A DNA stretch of 64,000 nucleotides from Pseudoxanthomonas sp. J35 (GTDB lineage: Bacteria > Pseudomonadota > Gammaproteobacteria > Xanthomonadales > Xanthomonadaceae), in NCBI RefSeq assembly GCF_000513995.1, contig NZ_AZVB01000021.1, positions 33,275 through 97,274 on the forward strand, read 5' to 3'. Position numbers and translations under genes: made by a program. Below the pieces are notes generated by a model. That model saw only the letters and a program-made list of their open reading frames with translations, was not told the DNA's origin and searched no databases. Below, piece after piece: positions 45,801-54,676 of this stretch (position 1 is its first letter; each line of letters opens with the position of its first letter).

Positions 45801-47924
45801 ATGCGCATGGCGCCAACCCTGCCGGCGACACACCAGGCGAGCTATTCGCTCAAGGATGGCGACAGCTTCCTGGTCTGCGACGCGCTCGGCGACCTCCATG
45901 GAGGGGAGGTCGCCGATGGGCTGTTCCACGACGGCACGCGCATCCTTTCGCGCCTGAAGCTGGGCCTGGACGGCACCACGCCGACCCTGCTCAGCGCCGC
46001 GCTCGGCCAGGACCGGGTGGTGTTCAGCGCGCACCTCACCAACCGCCCGTTGCCGCCGATCGGCGGCAACGCCGCGGGCAAGGGCGTGATCCACATCGAG
46101 CGTTCGCGCTTCCTGTGGGAGGGCAGGCTGCACGAGCGCATCGTCTGCTCGAACTACGACCGCACGCCGGTGTCCGTGCCGCTGACCCTGGAGTTCGCCG
46201 CGGACTTCCGCGACATGTTCGAGGTGCGCGGCATGGAGCGCGCGCGCCGCGGCAGCTATCCGCAGGCGCAGCTCGACGGCGACCGGGTGGTGCTGCACTA
46301 CGAGGGCCTGGACGGAGTGGCGCGGCGCACCGTGATCGCGTTCTCGGTGGCGCCGGCGCACCTGGAAGTGGACCGGGCGCGCTTCGACTGCCGGCTCGCG
46401 CCCCGTGAGTGCTTCGAGCTGTACCTCGAGGTGGGCGGCGACGCGCAAAGGCCGGACGCGGCGCGGCACCGCCGGGCCATGGTCCATGCGCGCGGCGCGC
46501 TGCGCGCGCGGCGCCGCTCCGGCGCGCGCCTGCGCGGCAGCGGCCTGCTGTTCGACGCCTGGGTCGAGCGTTCGCGCACCGACATCGCCCTGCTGGCCAG
46601 CGACCTGCCGTCGGGGCGCTACCCGTATGCCGGCATTCCCTGGTTCTCCACCCCGTTCGGGCGCGACGCGATCATCACCGCGCTGCAGACGCTGTGGCTG
46701 GACCCCGGCCTGGCGCGCGGCGTGCTGGCCTACCTGGCCGAACGGCAGGCCGCGGAGGATTCCAGCTTCCGCGATTCGGCGCCGGGCAAGATCATGCACG
46801 AGACCCGCAAGGGCGAGATGGCGGCGCTGGGCGAGGTGCCGTTCGGCCTGTACTACGGCGGCGTCGACACCACGCCGCTGTTCGTCCTGCTGGCCGGGCG
46901 CTATTTCCGCCGCACCGGCGACTCGGCCTTCATCGACAGGCTGTGGCCGGCGCTGCGCCGCGCCACCGGCTGGATCGAGCGCAGCTGCGACGCCGACCCG
47001 GACGGCCTGCTCGCCTATGCGCGTGGCGAGGCCAGCGGCCTGACGAACCAGGGCTGGAAGGACAGCGGGGATTCGGTGTTTCACGAGGACGGCCGCCTCG
47101 CGGAAGGGCCGGTGGCGCTGGTGGAAGTGCAGGGCTATGCCTGGGAGGCGTTGCGCTCGATGGCGTTGCTGGCCCTGGAGCGCGGCGAGGTGGAGGCGGC
47201 GGCGACCTGGCGCACGCGCGCGCAGGCGCTGCGCGACACGGTGGAGGCACGCTACTGGGATCCGGCGCTGGATTTCTACGCGCTGGCCCGCGATGGCGAG
47301 GGCCGGATGTGCCGGGTGCTGGCGTCCAACCCCGGACACCTGCTCTACGTGGGCCTGCCCACGCCCGAGCGGGCGCTGCGCGTGGTGGCACAGCTGGGCT
47401 CGCCGCGTTTCGACAACGGCTGGGGCGTGCGCACGCTGGCGGCCGACCAGCCGCGCTACAACCCGATGTCGTACCACAACGGCTCGGTGTGGCCGCACGA
47501 CGTGGCCCTGTGCGCGGCGGGAATGGCCCGCTATGGCGCGCGTCGCCAGGCTGCGCGCCTGCTCGGCGAGGTGTTCGAGGCGGCGACCCACTTCGGCATG
47601 CGCCTGCCGGAGCTGTTCTGCGGCTTCCCGCGCAGCGCCGGCCAGCCGCCGATCGCCTATCCGGTGGCCTGCCTGCCGCAGGCGTGGTCGGCCGGGTCGG
47701 TGTTCATGCTGCTGCAGGCCTGCCTCGGCCTGGAGGTGGATGCGCGTAATGGCGAGGTGGCGATCACCCATCCGCAGCTGCCGCCGGGCGTGGACCACCT
47801 GCGCGTGGAACGGCTGGACGTGGGCGGGGTGCGCGTGGACCTGGCGTTCACCCGGATGGGCGACCGCGTGGTCGCCGCGCGCGCGGGCGGGCCGGAGGAT
47901 GTGCGGGTGACGGTACGGACCTGA
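45801..47924 (+). CDS. Glycogen debranching-type amylo-alpha-1,6-glucosidase
   Basis: 707-residue GH with an N-terminal glycogen-debranching beta domain (about 10-200; SYSLKDGDSFLVCDALGDLHGGEVADGLFHDGTRILSRL) and a C-terminal (alpha/alpha)6 barrel (GIPWFSTPFGRDAIITALQTLWLDPGLARGVLAYLA, then ASGLTNQGWKDSGDSVFHEDG, PMSYHNGSVWPHDVAL). The acidic residues in these last blocks are the likely catalytic ones. ATG at 45801, 1 bp after the GT4 stop; a second ATG two codons on is also possible. Such GT4/debranching pairs are common in proteobacteria, but their product is not established. Confidence 0.88.
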   Translation: MRMAPTLPATHQASYSLKDGDSFLVCDALGDLHGGEVADGLFHDGTRILSRLKLGLDGTTPTLLSAALGQDRVVFSAHLTNRPLPPIGGNAAGKGVIHIERSRFLWEGRLHERIVCSNYDRTPVSVPLTLEFAADFRDMFEVRGMERARRGSYPQAQLDGDRVVLHYEGLDGVARRTVIAFSVAPAHLEVDRARFDCRLAPRECFELYLEVGGDAQRPDAARHRRAMVHARGALRARRRSGARLRGSGLLFDAWVERSRTDIALLASDLPSGRYPYAGIPWFSTPFGRDAIITALQTLWLDPGLARGVLAYLAERQAAEDSSFRDSAPGKIMHETRKGEMAALGEVPFGLYYGGVDTTPLFVLLAGRYFRRTGDSAFIDRLWPALRRATGWIERSCDADPDGLLAYARGEASGLTNQGWKDSGDSVFHEDGRLAEGPVALVEVQGYAWEALRSMALLALERGEVEAAATWRTRAQALRDTVEARYWDPALDFYALARDGEGRMCRVLASNPGHLLYVGLPTPERALRVVAQLGSPRFDNGWGVRTLAADQPRYNPMSYHNGSVWPHDVALCAAGMARYGARRQAARLLGEVFEAATHFGMRLPELFCGFPRSAGQPPIAYPVACLPQAWSAGSVFMLLQACLGLEVDARNGEVAITHPQLPPGVDHLRVERLDVGGVRVDLAFTRMGDRVVAARAGGPEDVRVTVRT

Positions 47925-47952
47925 CCGGCACGGCCTGGCTGTCGGAAACGAA

Positions 47953-47976
47953 GACGGGCCGCTTGCGCGGCCCGTC
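47953..47976. terminator. Strong hairpin between convergent debranching and metK genes
   Basis: GACGGGCCGC (47953-47962), loop TTGC, GCGGCCCGTC (47967-47976): a perfect 10-bp stem in the 85-bp gap between two stop codons. T-rich sequence follows weakly on the metK side (TTCGTTTCC in that direction). Likely a bidirectional terminator. Confidence 0.55.
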
Positions 47977-48009
47977 GTCCAGCAGCATCGCCGTTCGCGC
48001 GGCGCGCGC

Positions 48010-49230
48010 TTACTTCAGCCTGGCGTCGGCGCGCAGCGCCTCGGCCTTGTCGGTCTTTTCCCACGAGAACGCGGTGGCGACCTGCTTCTTGCCGGCGCCG
48101 TCGGTGTAGGCCAGCTCGAACGGCTTGCGGCCGAAGTGGCCGTAGGCGGCGGTCGGCTGGTACACCGGGTGGACCAGGTCCAGCATCTTGATGATGCCGT
48201 ACGGACGCAGGTCGAAGTGCTTGCGGATCAGCTTCTCGATCTGCGCGTCCGGGATGCGGCCGGTGCCGAAGGTGGTGACCGAGATCGAGGTCGGCTCGGC
48301 CACGCCGATGGCGTAGGAGACCTGCACCTCGCACTTGTCGGCCAGGCCGGCGGCGACCACGTTCTTGGCCACGTAGCGGGCGGCGTAGGCGGCCGAGCGG
48401 TCGACCTTCGACGGATCCTTGCCCGAGAACGCGCCGCCGCCGTGGCGGGCCATGCCGCCGTAGCTGTCAACGATGATCTTGCGGCCGGTCAGGCCGCAGT
48501 CGCCCACCGGGCCGCCGATCACGAAGATCCCGGTCGGGTTGATGTGGACCTTCTTCTTCGGCAGCGATTCCAGCCACTTCTTCGGCAGGACCGGCTTGAG
48601 GATGTGCTCGTACACGCCCTCGACCAGGTCCTTCTGCTTCACGCCGGGGTCGTGCTGGGTCGACAGCACCACCGCGTCGAGGCCGACGACCTTGTGCTGG
48701 TCGTCGTAGCGAAGGGTGACCTGCGACTTGGCGTCCGGGCGCAGCCACGGCAGCGGCGAGTTCTTCTTCTTGCGGACCTTGGCCTGCTGCTCGACGAGGC
48801 GGTGCGAGTAGTAGATCGGGGCCGGCATGAACTCCGGCGCCTCGTTGCAGGCGTAGCCGAACATCAGGCCCTGGTCGCCCGCGCCCTGCTCCTCCGGCTT
48901 CTTGCGGTCCACGCCGGCGGCGATGTCCGGGGACTGCTTGCCGAGCATGTTGATGATGGCGCAGGTGTGGCCGTCGAAGCCCACGTCCGAATTGTTGTAG
49001 CCGATGCTGTTGATGACCTGGCGGGCCAGGCCCTCGATGTCGACCCACGCGCTGGTGGTGACTTCGCCGGCGACGATGGCCGCACCGGTCTTCACCAGGG
49101 TCTCGCAGGCCACGCGGGCGCGCTTGTCCTGCGCCAGGATGGCGTCGAGGACCGCATCGGAGATCTGGTCTGCGATCTTGTCCGGATGGCCCTCGGAGAC
49201 CGATTCGGAGGTGAAGAGATAGCTGGACAT
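48010..49230 (-). CDS. metK: S-adenosylmethionine synthetase
   Basis: 406-residue enzyme making SAM from methionine and [31 protein letters not shown] at the start (active-site His15), [18 protein letters not shown], and [26 protein letters not shown] (phosphate loop) are diagnostic. Length is slightly above the common 384 because of small insertions ([29 protein letters not shown]). ATG at 49230. Monocistronic, with a possible operator next to the start. Confidence 0.97.
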   Translation of the reverse strand: MSSYLFTSESVSEGHPDKIADQISDAVLDAILAQDKRARVACETLVKTGAAIVAGEVTTSAWVDIEGLARQVINSIGYNNSDVGFDGHTCAIINMLGKQSPDIAAGVDRKKPEEQGAGDQGLMFGYACNEAPEFMPAPIYYSHRLVEQQAKVRKKKNSPLPWLRPDAKSQVTLRYDDQHKVVGLDAVVLSTQHDPGVKQKDLVEGVYEHILKPVLPKKWLESLPKKKVHINPTGIFVIGGPVGDCGLTGRKIIVDSYGGMARHGGGAFSGKDPSKVDRSAAYAARYVAKNVVAAGLADKCEVQVSYAIGVAEPTSISVTTFGTGRIPDAQIEKLIRKHFDLRPYGIIKMLDLVHPVYQPTAAYGHFGRKPFELAYTDGAGKKQVATAFSWEKTDKAEALRADARLK

Positions 49231-49236
49231 CGGGCT

Positions 49237-49263
49237 ATATCCCTGTATTCGGATGAAAAGATG
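49237..49263 (-). promoter_or_regulatory. Candidate SAM-cycle operator at metK
   Basis: Matches the metF upstream site at 20 of 27 positions (ATATC-C-CT-TAT, GATGAAA, ATG) in the same orientation. It ends 7 bp before the metK ATG, so it overlaps the ribosome-binding region. On the metK strand, TATCAT at about 49269-49274 could be the -10, which puts the site at the transcription start where a repressor would block. Confidence 0.4.
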
Positions 49264-49415
49264 GCCGCGCATGATACACGGCCGGGGGCGTGGGTGCATT
49301 CTGCCCGCCGCGGCAGGGGCGGCAGGTTAAGGATTCATGCATGGGCCGACGCCCAGCGCCCCGCGCGCGCCACTGCCGGCGCTGCCGCATCCGGGCCTGC
49401 TGCTAGCATCCGTGG

Positions 49416-50480
49416 ATGGATTCGCTGACCCAGATCGTCCTCGGAGGCGCGGTCGCCGCCGCCATCGCGCCGGCCGGCCATCGCCGCGCCGCGCTGCTGG
49501 CGGGCGCCGCGCTTGGCACCCTGCCGGACCTCGATTCGCTGCCGCTGGCGCTGTTCACCGACGACCCGGTCGCGCGGATGACCCTGCACCGTGGCCTCAG
49601 CCATTCCCTGCTGGTGCTGCCGTTCGTGGGCTGGACGATCTGGTGGCTGTTCCGGCGCTACGGAAAGGGGCGGGTGGCGGAGTCGCCGCGGCGCTGGTTC
49701 TGGGCGATCCAGCTGGCGCTGGCGACCCATCCGCTGCTGGACGCGTTCACCGTCTACGGCACGCAGCTGCTGTGGCCGCTGCCGCTGCGGCCGGTGATGT
49801 GGTCGAGCGTGTTCATCATCGATCCGGCGTACACGCTGTGGCTGCTGCTGGCCTGCGCGGTGGCCTGGTTCGCGCGCGGGCGGAAGCTGGCCGGGCACGC
49901 GCTGGTGGCCGGCCTGGCGCTGAGCAGCGCCTACCTGGGCTGGTCGCTGCTGGCCAAGGCGATGGTCGAGCGCGAGGCACGGCGGAGCCTCGCGGAGATG
50001 AGGCTGGGCGAGGCGCCGCGTTTCTCGGTGCCGATGCCGTTCAACACCCTGCTGTGGCGGGTGGTGGCGATGACCCCGGACGGATTCGTCGAAGGCGAGC
50101 GTTCGCTGGTCGCCGACCACGGGCCGATGCAGTTCCGTGCCTACCGTTCGGACACGCAGGCGCTGGCCGAGGCCGCGCAGATTCCGGCGGTGGCGCGCCT
50201 GGCCTGGTTCAACCACGGCTTCATGAAGGCGCGCGTGCACGACGGCCGGCTCGAACTGAGCGACCTGCGCATGGGCGCCGAGCCCGATTACACCTTCGTC
50301 TTCGCGGTCGCCGAGCGCGACGGCGAGGCCTGGCGTCGGATACCGCCCGAGCAGCTGCGCCTCCCGTGGGAAGCGTCTCGCCGCATCGCCTCGATGTGGG
50401 ACCGGATCTGGCACGCGCCGCCGCCGGCCGGGATGCCGGAAACCGGCACCCCGGTGCAGGACGCGGTCGGCGGGCGCTGA
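49416..50480 (+). CDS. Membrane-bound metal-dependent hydrolase (YdjM/DUF457 type)
   Basis: 354 residues, several TM helices. MDSLTQIVLGGAVAAAIAP, GTLPDLDSLPLALFTDDPVARMTLHRGLSHSLL, and ATHPLLDAFTVYGTQLLWP carry the conserved Asp and His residues of this family, which has a phospholipase C-like core. C-terminal 150 residues are soluble. ATG at 49416. Physiological substrate unknown. Confidence 0.87.
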   Translation: MDSLTQIVLGGAVAAAIAPAGHRRAALLAGAALGTLPDLDSLPLALFTDDPVARMTLHRGLSHSLLVLPFVGWTIWWLFRRYGKGRVAESPRRWFWAIQLALATHPLLDAFTVYGTQLLWPLPLRPVMWSSVFIIDPAYTLWLLLACAVAWFARGRKLAGHALVAGLALSSAYLGWSLLAKAMVEREARRSLAEMRLGEAPRFSVPMPFNTLLWRVVAMTPDGFVEGERSLVADHGPMQFRAYRSDTQALAEAAQIPAVARLAWFNHGFMKARVHDGRLELSDLRMGAEPDYTFVFAVAERDGEAWRRIPPEQLRLPWEASRRIASMWDRIWHAPPPAGMPETGTPVQDAVGGR

Positions 50481-50484
50481 CCGC

Positions 50485-50817
50485 TCAACCCTGGTTGCGC
50501 GCCCTGGCGGCTTCCGCTTCCTTCTCGCGGGCCGCAGTGGCGGCGGCGCGCTCGCGGTAGGCCTCGCTGGCCGCGGCGACTTCGCCCTTGAGCAGGTGGT
50601 GGTAGCCCTCGTCGCCCAGCGTGCTCTTCAGCTGGCGCTCGACGCGGTCGAACACGATCCGGTACTCCGGATACGGCGTGCGTGCTCCGGCGACCATGCG
50701 CAGGTGGCGTTCGCTGACGCCGGTGTCGCGCGACAGGTCGGCGAGGGAGACATCGGCGGCGAAAGCGGAAGGAGCGACGGCCAGCGCGGCCGTGACAACG
50801 GCGATGCGTGCAAACAT
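50485..50817 (-). CDS. Small secreted protein of unknown function
   Basis: 110 residues, signal peptide MFARIAVVTAALAVAPSAFA. The mature part (SLADLSRDTGVSERHLRMVAGARTPYPEYRIVFDRVERQL) looks superficially like a helix-turn-helix, but it follows a signal peptide, so it is probably an exported helical protein. The end is Ala/Glu/Arg-rich and probably coiled-coil. ATG at 50817 with GGAGG upstream (AGGAGGTTGTC on that strand). No family recognised. Confidence 0.7.
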   Translation of the reverse strand: MFARIAVVTAALAVAPSAFAADVSLADLSRDTGVSERHLRMVAGARTPYPEYRIVFDRVERQLKSTLGDEGYHHLLKGEVAAASEAYRERAAATAAREKEAEAARARNQG

Positions 50818-50996
50818 GACAACCTCCTGGGGCGGGGGAGCCCACGTGGAAGGGCCGGGAGGGATGCCTCGGCCCGGAAGTCCGGCGCGTCCAGAATCTT
50901 CCCGTCGCACGCGATTACCCAGTGCCGGAATGCACGTGTCCATAGTCACGTTTACGCGAAGGATGGTTACATGAAGCAACCTTCGGGACAGCGGTT

Positions 50997-51995
50997 CTAC
51001 GCGGCCGAAAGCATCGGCGGCGGCACGCCGGCGGCGAGCGCGTCGAAGTAGTCGGCGGTGAGCCGCAACTGTTCCTCCGCGCCCTGCGCGCGGTTGACCA
51101 CCGCGCGGAACGCGGCGTTTTCCGGCCGGTCCTTCGCGTACCAGCCCAGGTGCTTGCGGGCGATGCGCACGCCGTGTTCCTCGCCGTAGAACGCGTGCAG
51201 CGCGGCGAGGTGTCCGAGCAGGATGTCGCGCACTTCCTCCACTCCGGGCTCGGGCAGTTCCTCGCCGGTGGCCAAGTAATGCGCGATCGCGCGGAAGATC
51301 CACGGCCGGCCCTGCGCGGCGCGGCCGACCATCACTGCGTCGGCGCCGGTGTGGCGCAGCACGTAGGCGGCCTTGGCCGGCGAGTCGATGTCGCCGTTGG
51401 CGACCACCGGGATGCGCAGGCGCGACTTCACCTCGGCGATGGTGTCGTACTCGGCCTGCCCGGTGTAGTGCTGGTTGCGGGTGCGGCCGTGGATCGCCAG
51501 CGCGGCGATGCCGGCGTCCTCGGCGATGCGCGCGATGGTCGGCGCGTTGCGCACCTCGGCACACCAGCCGGTGCGGATCTTCAGCGTCACCGGCACCTCG
51601 ACCGCGGCGACCACCGCCTCGAGGATGCGCGCGACCAGCGCCTCGTCGCGCATCAGCGCCGAACCGGCCCAGGCGTTGCACACCTTCTTGGCCGGGCAGC
51701 CCATGTTGATGTCGATGATCTGCGCGCCGTGGTCGACGTTGTAGCGCGCCGCCTCGGCCAGCTGGCGCGGCTCGGTGCCGGCGATCTGCACGCTGACCGG
51801 TTCCGGCTCGCCGGCGTGGTCCATGCGGTGCAGCGACTTGCGCGTGCCCCAGAAGCGCGGATCGGAGATGGTCATCTCCGACACCGCCAGCCCCGCGCCC
51901 AGGCGCTTGCACAGCAGCCGGAACGGCTTGTCGGTGACCCCGGCCATCGGGGCCAGGACCACGCGCGGTTCGATGCTGTAGGGGCCGATGCGCAT
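50997..51995 (-). CDS. dusB: tRNA-dihydrouridine synthase B
   Basis: 332-residue FMN enzyme that reduces uridines in the tRNA D-loop. MRIGPYSIEPRVVLAPMAGVTDKPFRLLC at the start, the catalytic Cys100 in DINMGCPAKKVCNAWAGSALM, LKIRTGWC, IHGRTRNQHYTGQAEYD, and VVANGDIDSPAKA all match DusB. ATG at 51995. In many gammaproteobacteria fis follows dusB; here 179 bp of non-coding DNA and a secreted-protein gene follow instead. Confidence 0.95.
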   Translation of the reverse strand: MRIGPYSIEPRVVLAPMAGVTDKPFRLLCKRLGAGLAVSEMTISDPRFWGTRKSLHRMDHAGEPEPVSVQIAGTEPRQLAEAARYNVDHGAQIIDINMGCPAKKVCNAWAGSALMRDEALVARILEAVVAAVEVPVTLKIRTGWCAEVRNAPTIARIAEDAGIAALAIHGRTRNQHYTGQAEYDTIAEVKSRLRIPVVANGDIDSPAKAAYVLRHTGADAVMVGRAAQGRPWIFRAIAHYLATGEELPEPGVEEVRDILLGHLAALHAFYGEEHGVRIARKHLGWYAKDRPENAAFRAVVNRAQGAEEQLRLTADYFDALAAGVPPPMLSAA

Positions 51996-52068
51996 GGCGC
52001 GGATTCTACGTGCCACCCCGTGGCCGCGACGGCGCGACGGGCCCGGAGGCCGCCGCGAGCCCGTCGGC

Positions 52069-53034
52069 TCAGCCGGGGAAGCGCTCCTGCACTTCGGCCA
52101 GCTGCGGCATCGCCACGGCCGCGCCCGGGCGCTCGGTCGACAGCGCGGCGTAGCGGTTGGCGAAGCGCACGTGGCTGGCGAAGGCGGCGCCGGCGTTGTT
52201 CGCCAGCGAGGCCACCAGGGCGCCGTTGAAGGCGTCGCCGGCACCGGTGGTGTCGCTGGCCGACACGCTTTCGGCGCCGACGCGGTAGTAGGGCTGCGCG
52301 TCGCCGCGCGTGGCCTCGTCCGGATGCGAGACGAAGGCGCCGACCGAGCCGAGGGTGACGACCACGGTGCCGTGCGGCAGCAGCTTGCGGCACAGGCCGT
52401 GCAGGCTGGCGCCGTCGAGCGCGGCCACCGCCTCGGCGTCCACGCGCTCGCCGACGTGGCGCGAGAGCAGGGCGGCGAACTCGGTCTCGTTCGGGGTCAG
52501 CACGTCGGCCAGGCGCAGCAGGCTGATGCTGGTGGAGGCGTTGGCCGGGGCCGGGTTGAGCACGGTGGTGGCGCCGGCCTGGCGGGCCAGGGCCAGCGCT
52601 GCCTCGATCGTGTCCACCGGCGACTCGAGCTGGGCCAGCAGCACGCGGGCGCCGGCCAGCAGGGCCGGGTCGGCACCGACATGGGCGGCCGAGAGGGCGC
52701 CGTTGGCGCCCGGGCCGATCACGATGCTGTTGCGGCCGCGTGCGTCGACGTAGATGCCGGCGGTGCCGGTGGGCTGTTCGCTGGCCTCGGCGCGCAGGTC
52801 GATGCGGTCGGCGGCGGCCAGCTGGCGGGCGAGGGCGCCGCCGGCATCGTCGCCCAGCGCGCACACGAACGCGGTGCGGGCGCCGGCGCGCGCCGCGGCC
52901 ACGGCCTGGTTGAAGCCCTTGCCGCCCGGTCCGGTGGCGTACTGGCCGGCGATGGTCGCGCCCACGGCCGGCAGCTCGGCGCAGCGCCAGACGTGGTCGA
53001 CATTGAACGAACCGACGACGATGACCGGATTCAT
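52069..53034 (-). CDS. rbsK: Ribokinase (PfkB family)
   Basis: 321-residue sugar kinase. VVGSFNVDHVWRCAELPAVGATI, the GPGGKGFNQAVAAARAGARTAFVCALGDDAGG substrate-site block, and DTTGAGDAFNGALVASL (catalytic Asp and anion hole) fit PfkB; the GG-KG-NQA pattern is typical of ribokinase. ATG at 53034. It follows the nucleoside transporter gene by 84 bp on the same strand, so it probably phosphorylates ribose released from imported nucleosides; an adenosine-type kinase is a less likely alternative. Confidence 0.88.
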   Translation of the reverse strand: MNPVIVVGSFNVDHVWRCAELPAVGATIAGQYATGPGGKGFNQAVAAARAGARTAFVCALGDDAGGALARQLAAADRIDLRAEASEQPTGTAGIYVDARGRNSIVIGPGANGALSAAHVGADPALLAGARVLLAQLESPVDTIEAALALARQAGATTVLNPAPANASTSISLLRLADVLTPNETEFAALLSRHVGERVDAEAVAALDGASLHGLCRKLLPHGTVVVTLGSVGAFVSHPDEATRGDAQPYYRVGAESVSASDTTGAGDAFNGALVASLANNAGAAFASHVRFANRYAALSTERPGAAVAMPQLAEVQERFPG

Positions 53035-53073
53035 GGGATTACCTGCACAAGCTCTGCAACGGGAAACGGAAAC

Positions 53074-53094
53074 GGCGGGCCACGCGGGCCCGCC
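53074..53094 (-). terminator. Intercistronic hairpin between nupC and rbsK
   Basis: GGCGGGCC (53074-53081) and GGCCCGCC (53087-53094) form an 8-bp stem with 5-nt loop in the 84-bp gap. On the gene strand it is followed by GTTTCCGTTTCC, a poor U-tract. It may be a partial terminator or mRNA stabiliser that lowers rbsK relative to the transporter. Confidence 0.4.
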
Positions 53095-53118
53095 TCTTGC
53101 TGGAATCTGGCGGACGGC

Positions 53119-54417
53119 TCAGCCGAAGTGCGTGAGGACGCCGGCGATCGTCGCGGTCATGAAGGTGGCGATGGAGCCGCCGAGCACGGCGCGCAGGCCG
53201 AAGCGGGCCAGGTCCTGGCGGCGCTCCGGGGCCAGGCCGCCGATGCCGCCGATCTGGATCGCGATCGAGCTGAAGTTGGCGAAGCCGCACAGCGCGTAGG
53301 TGGCGATCAGCGCGCCCTCGGGGCTCAGCGAGACGTTCGGCACCTGGCCGTTCACCACGCTGGCCAGCTGGGTGTAGGCGACGAACTCGTTGATCACGAT
53401 CTTCTGGCCGATCAGCGAACCGACCGTGGTCGCGTCCGCCCATGGGGTGCCGATCACCCAGGCGATCGGGGCCAGCACGTAGCCGAGGATGGTCGACAGG
53501 CTGGTCGGCTGGCCGAGCGCGGCGGCAATGCCGGTGACCTCGCCGAACCACTTGAGCGGGGCGTCGACCAGCGCGATCAGGGCGATGAAGGCCAGCAGCA
53601 TCGCGCCGATGTTGAGCGCCAGGCGCAGGCCATCGCCGGCGCCGGCCGCGGCCGCGTCGATGACGTTGGCGGTGGTCTTCTCGACCTCCATCTTCACCGT
53701 GCCGCGGGTCAGCGGCTCGCCGGTTTCCGGCACCAGGATCTTGGCGATCACCAGGGTGGCCGGCGCGGCCATGATGCTGGCGGCCAGCAGGTGCTTGGCG
53801 AAGAACGCCTGCTGCGCCGGGTCGCCGCCGCCGAGCATGCCCACGTAGGCCGCCAGCACGCCGCCGGCGATGTGGGCCATGCCGCCGATCATCATGGTCA
53901 GCAGCTCGGACTGGGTCATCTTGGCGATGTACGGGCGCACGGTCAGCGGCGCCTCGGTCTGGCCGATGAACACGCTGGCGCAGACGCTGGTGGTCTCCGC
54001 GCCGGATACGCGCATGAGCTTGGTGATCGCCCAGGCCATCGCCCGTACCACCGCCTGCATCGCCCCGAGGTGGTAGAGCACGCCCATCAGCGCCGAGAAG
54101 AAGATGATCGTCGGCAGCACCTGGAAGGCGAAGATGAAGCCGTTGGACTGGATGTCCATCAGGCTGCCGAAGATGAAGTTGGAACCCTCGGCGACGAAGC
54201 TCAGGATCTTCACGAAGCCGTGGCTGAGCCAGTCGAAGACGTTCTTGCCGCCCGGCACCAGCAGGACCAGGGTGGCGAAGGCGATCTGCAGGACCACGCC
54301 GGTGATGACCAGCTTCCAGTCCACCGCGCGGCGGTTGTTCGAGCACAGCCAGACGATGCCGATCAGCACGGCCAATCCGAACAGGCCGAAGCCGATCCGT
54401 CCGAGTGCCTCGATCAT
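53119..54417 (-). CDS. nupC: Concentrative nucleoside transporter (NupC family)
   Basis: 432-residue inner-membrane CNT transporter (nucleoside:cation symport). Family motifs include SNGFIFAFQVLPTIIFFSALMGVLYHLG, SVCASVFIGQTEAPLTVRPYI (nucleoside-binding hairpin), TMMIGGMAHIAGGVLAAYVGMLG, and INEFVAYTQLA followed by ATYALCGFANFSSIAIQIGGIG. ATG at 54417. First gene of a two-gene salvage operon with rbsK. Confidence 0.94.
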   Translation of the reverse strand: MIEALGRIGFGLFGLAVLIGIVWLCSNNRRAVDWKLVITGVVLQIAFATLVLLVPGGKNVFDWLSHGFVKILSFVAEGSNFIFGSLMDIQSNGFIFAFQVLPTIIFFSALMGVLYHLGAMQAVVRAMAWAITKLMRVSGAETTSVCASVFIGQTEAPLTVRPYIAKMTQSELLTMMIGGMAHIAGGVLAAYVGMLGGGDPAQQAFFAKHLLAASIMAAPATLVIAKILVPETGEPLTRGTVKMEVEKTTANVIDAAAAGAGDGLRLALNIGAMLLAFIALIALVDAPLKWFGEVTGIAAALGQPTSLSTILGYVLAPIAWVIGTPWADATTVGSLIGQKIVINEFVAYTQLASVVNGQVPNVSLSPEGALIATYALCGFANFSSIAIQIGGIGGLAPERRQDLARFGLRAVLGGSIATFMTATIAGVLTHFG

Positions 54418-54676
54418 GGGGTTCCCTGTGGATGTTAAAGAATCGCGAAATCGTAGCAGTTTGGCGGTCCCGGCGCCCGTGCACGAAGGTCCAGCCCGCC
54501 GGGAGCCGCGCTACGCGCGGCTGCGGCCGTTCCTGCGCCGCCGGTGGCCGTGCTCACCTGGTCCGGCTGCGCAGGCCTGCCACCTGCGCGGCCGGCGGGC
54601 CGGCGCGGGCGGCACGACCCTCGCGGCCTCCCTGGCATGGCCGGCCTACAATCGGGGTTTTCCGCGGAGACCGCCC

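Noticed and set aside
50818..50996. fis gene expected downstream of dusB
   Set aside because: Neither frame of the 179-bp gap encodes Fis; the next gene is a secreted unknown. The dusB-fis pair is absent here.
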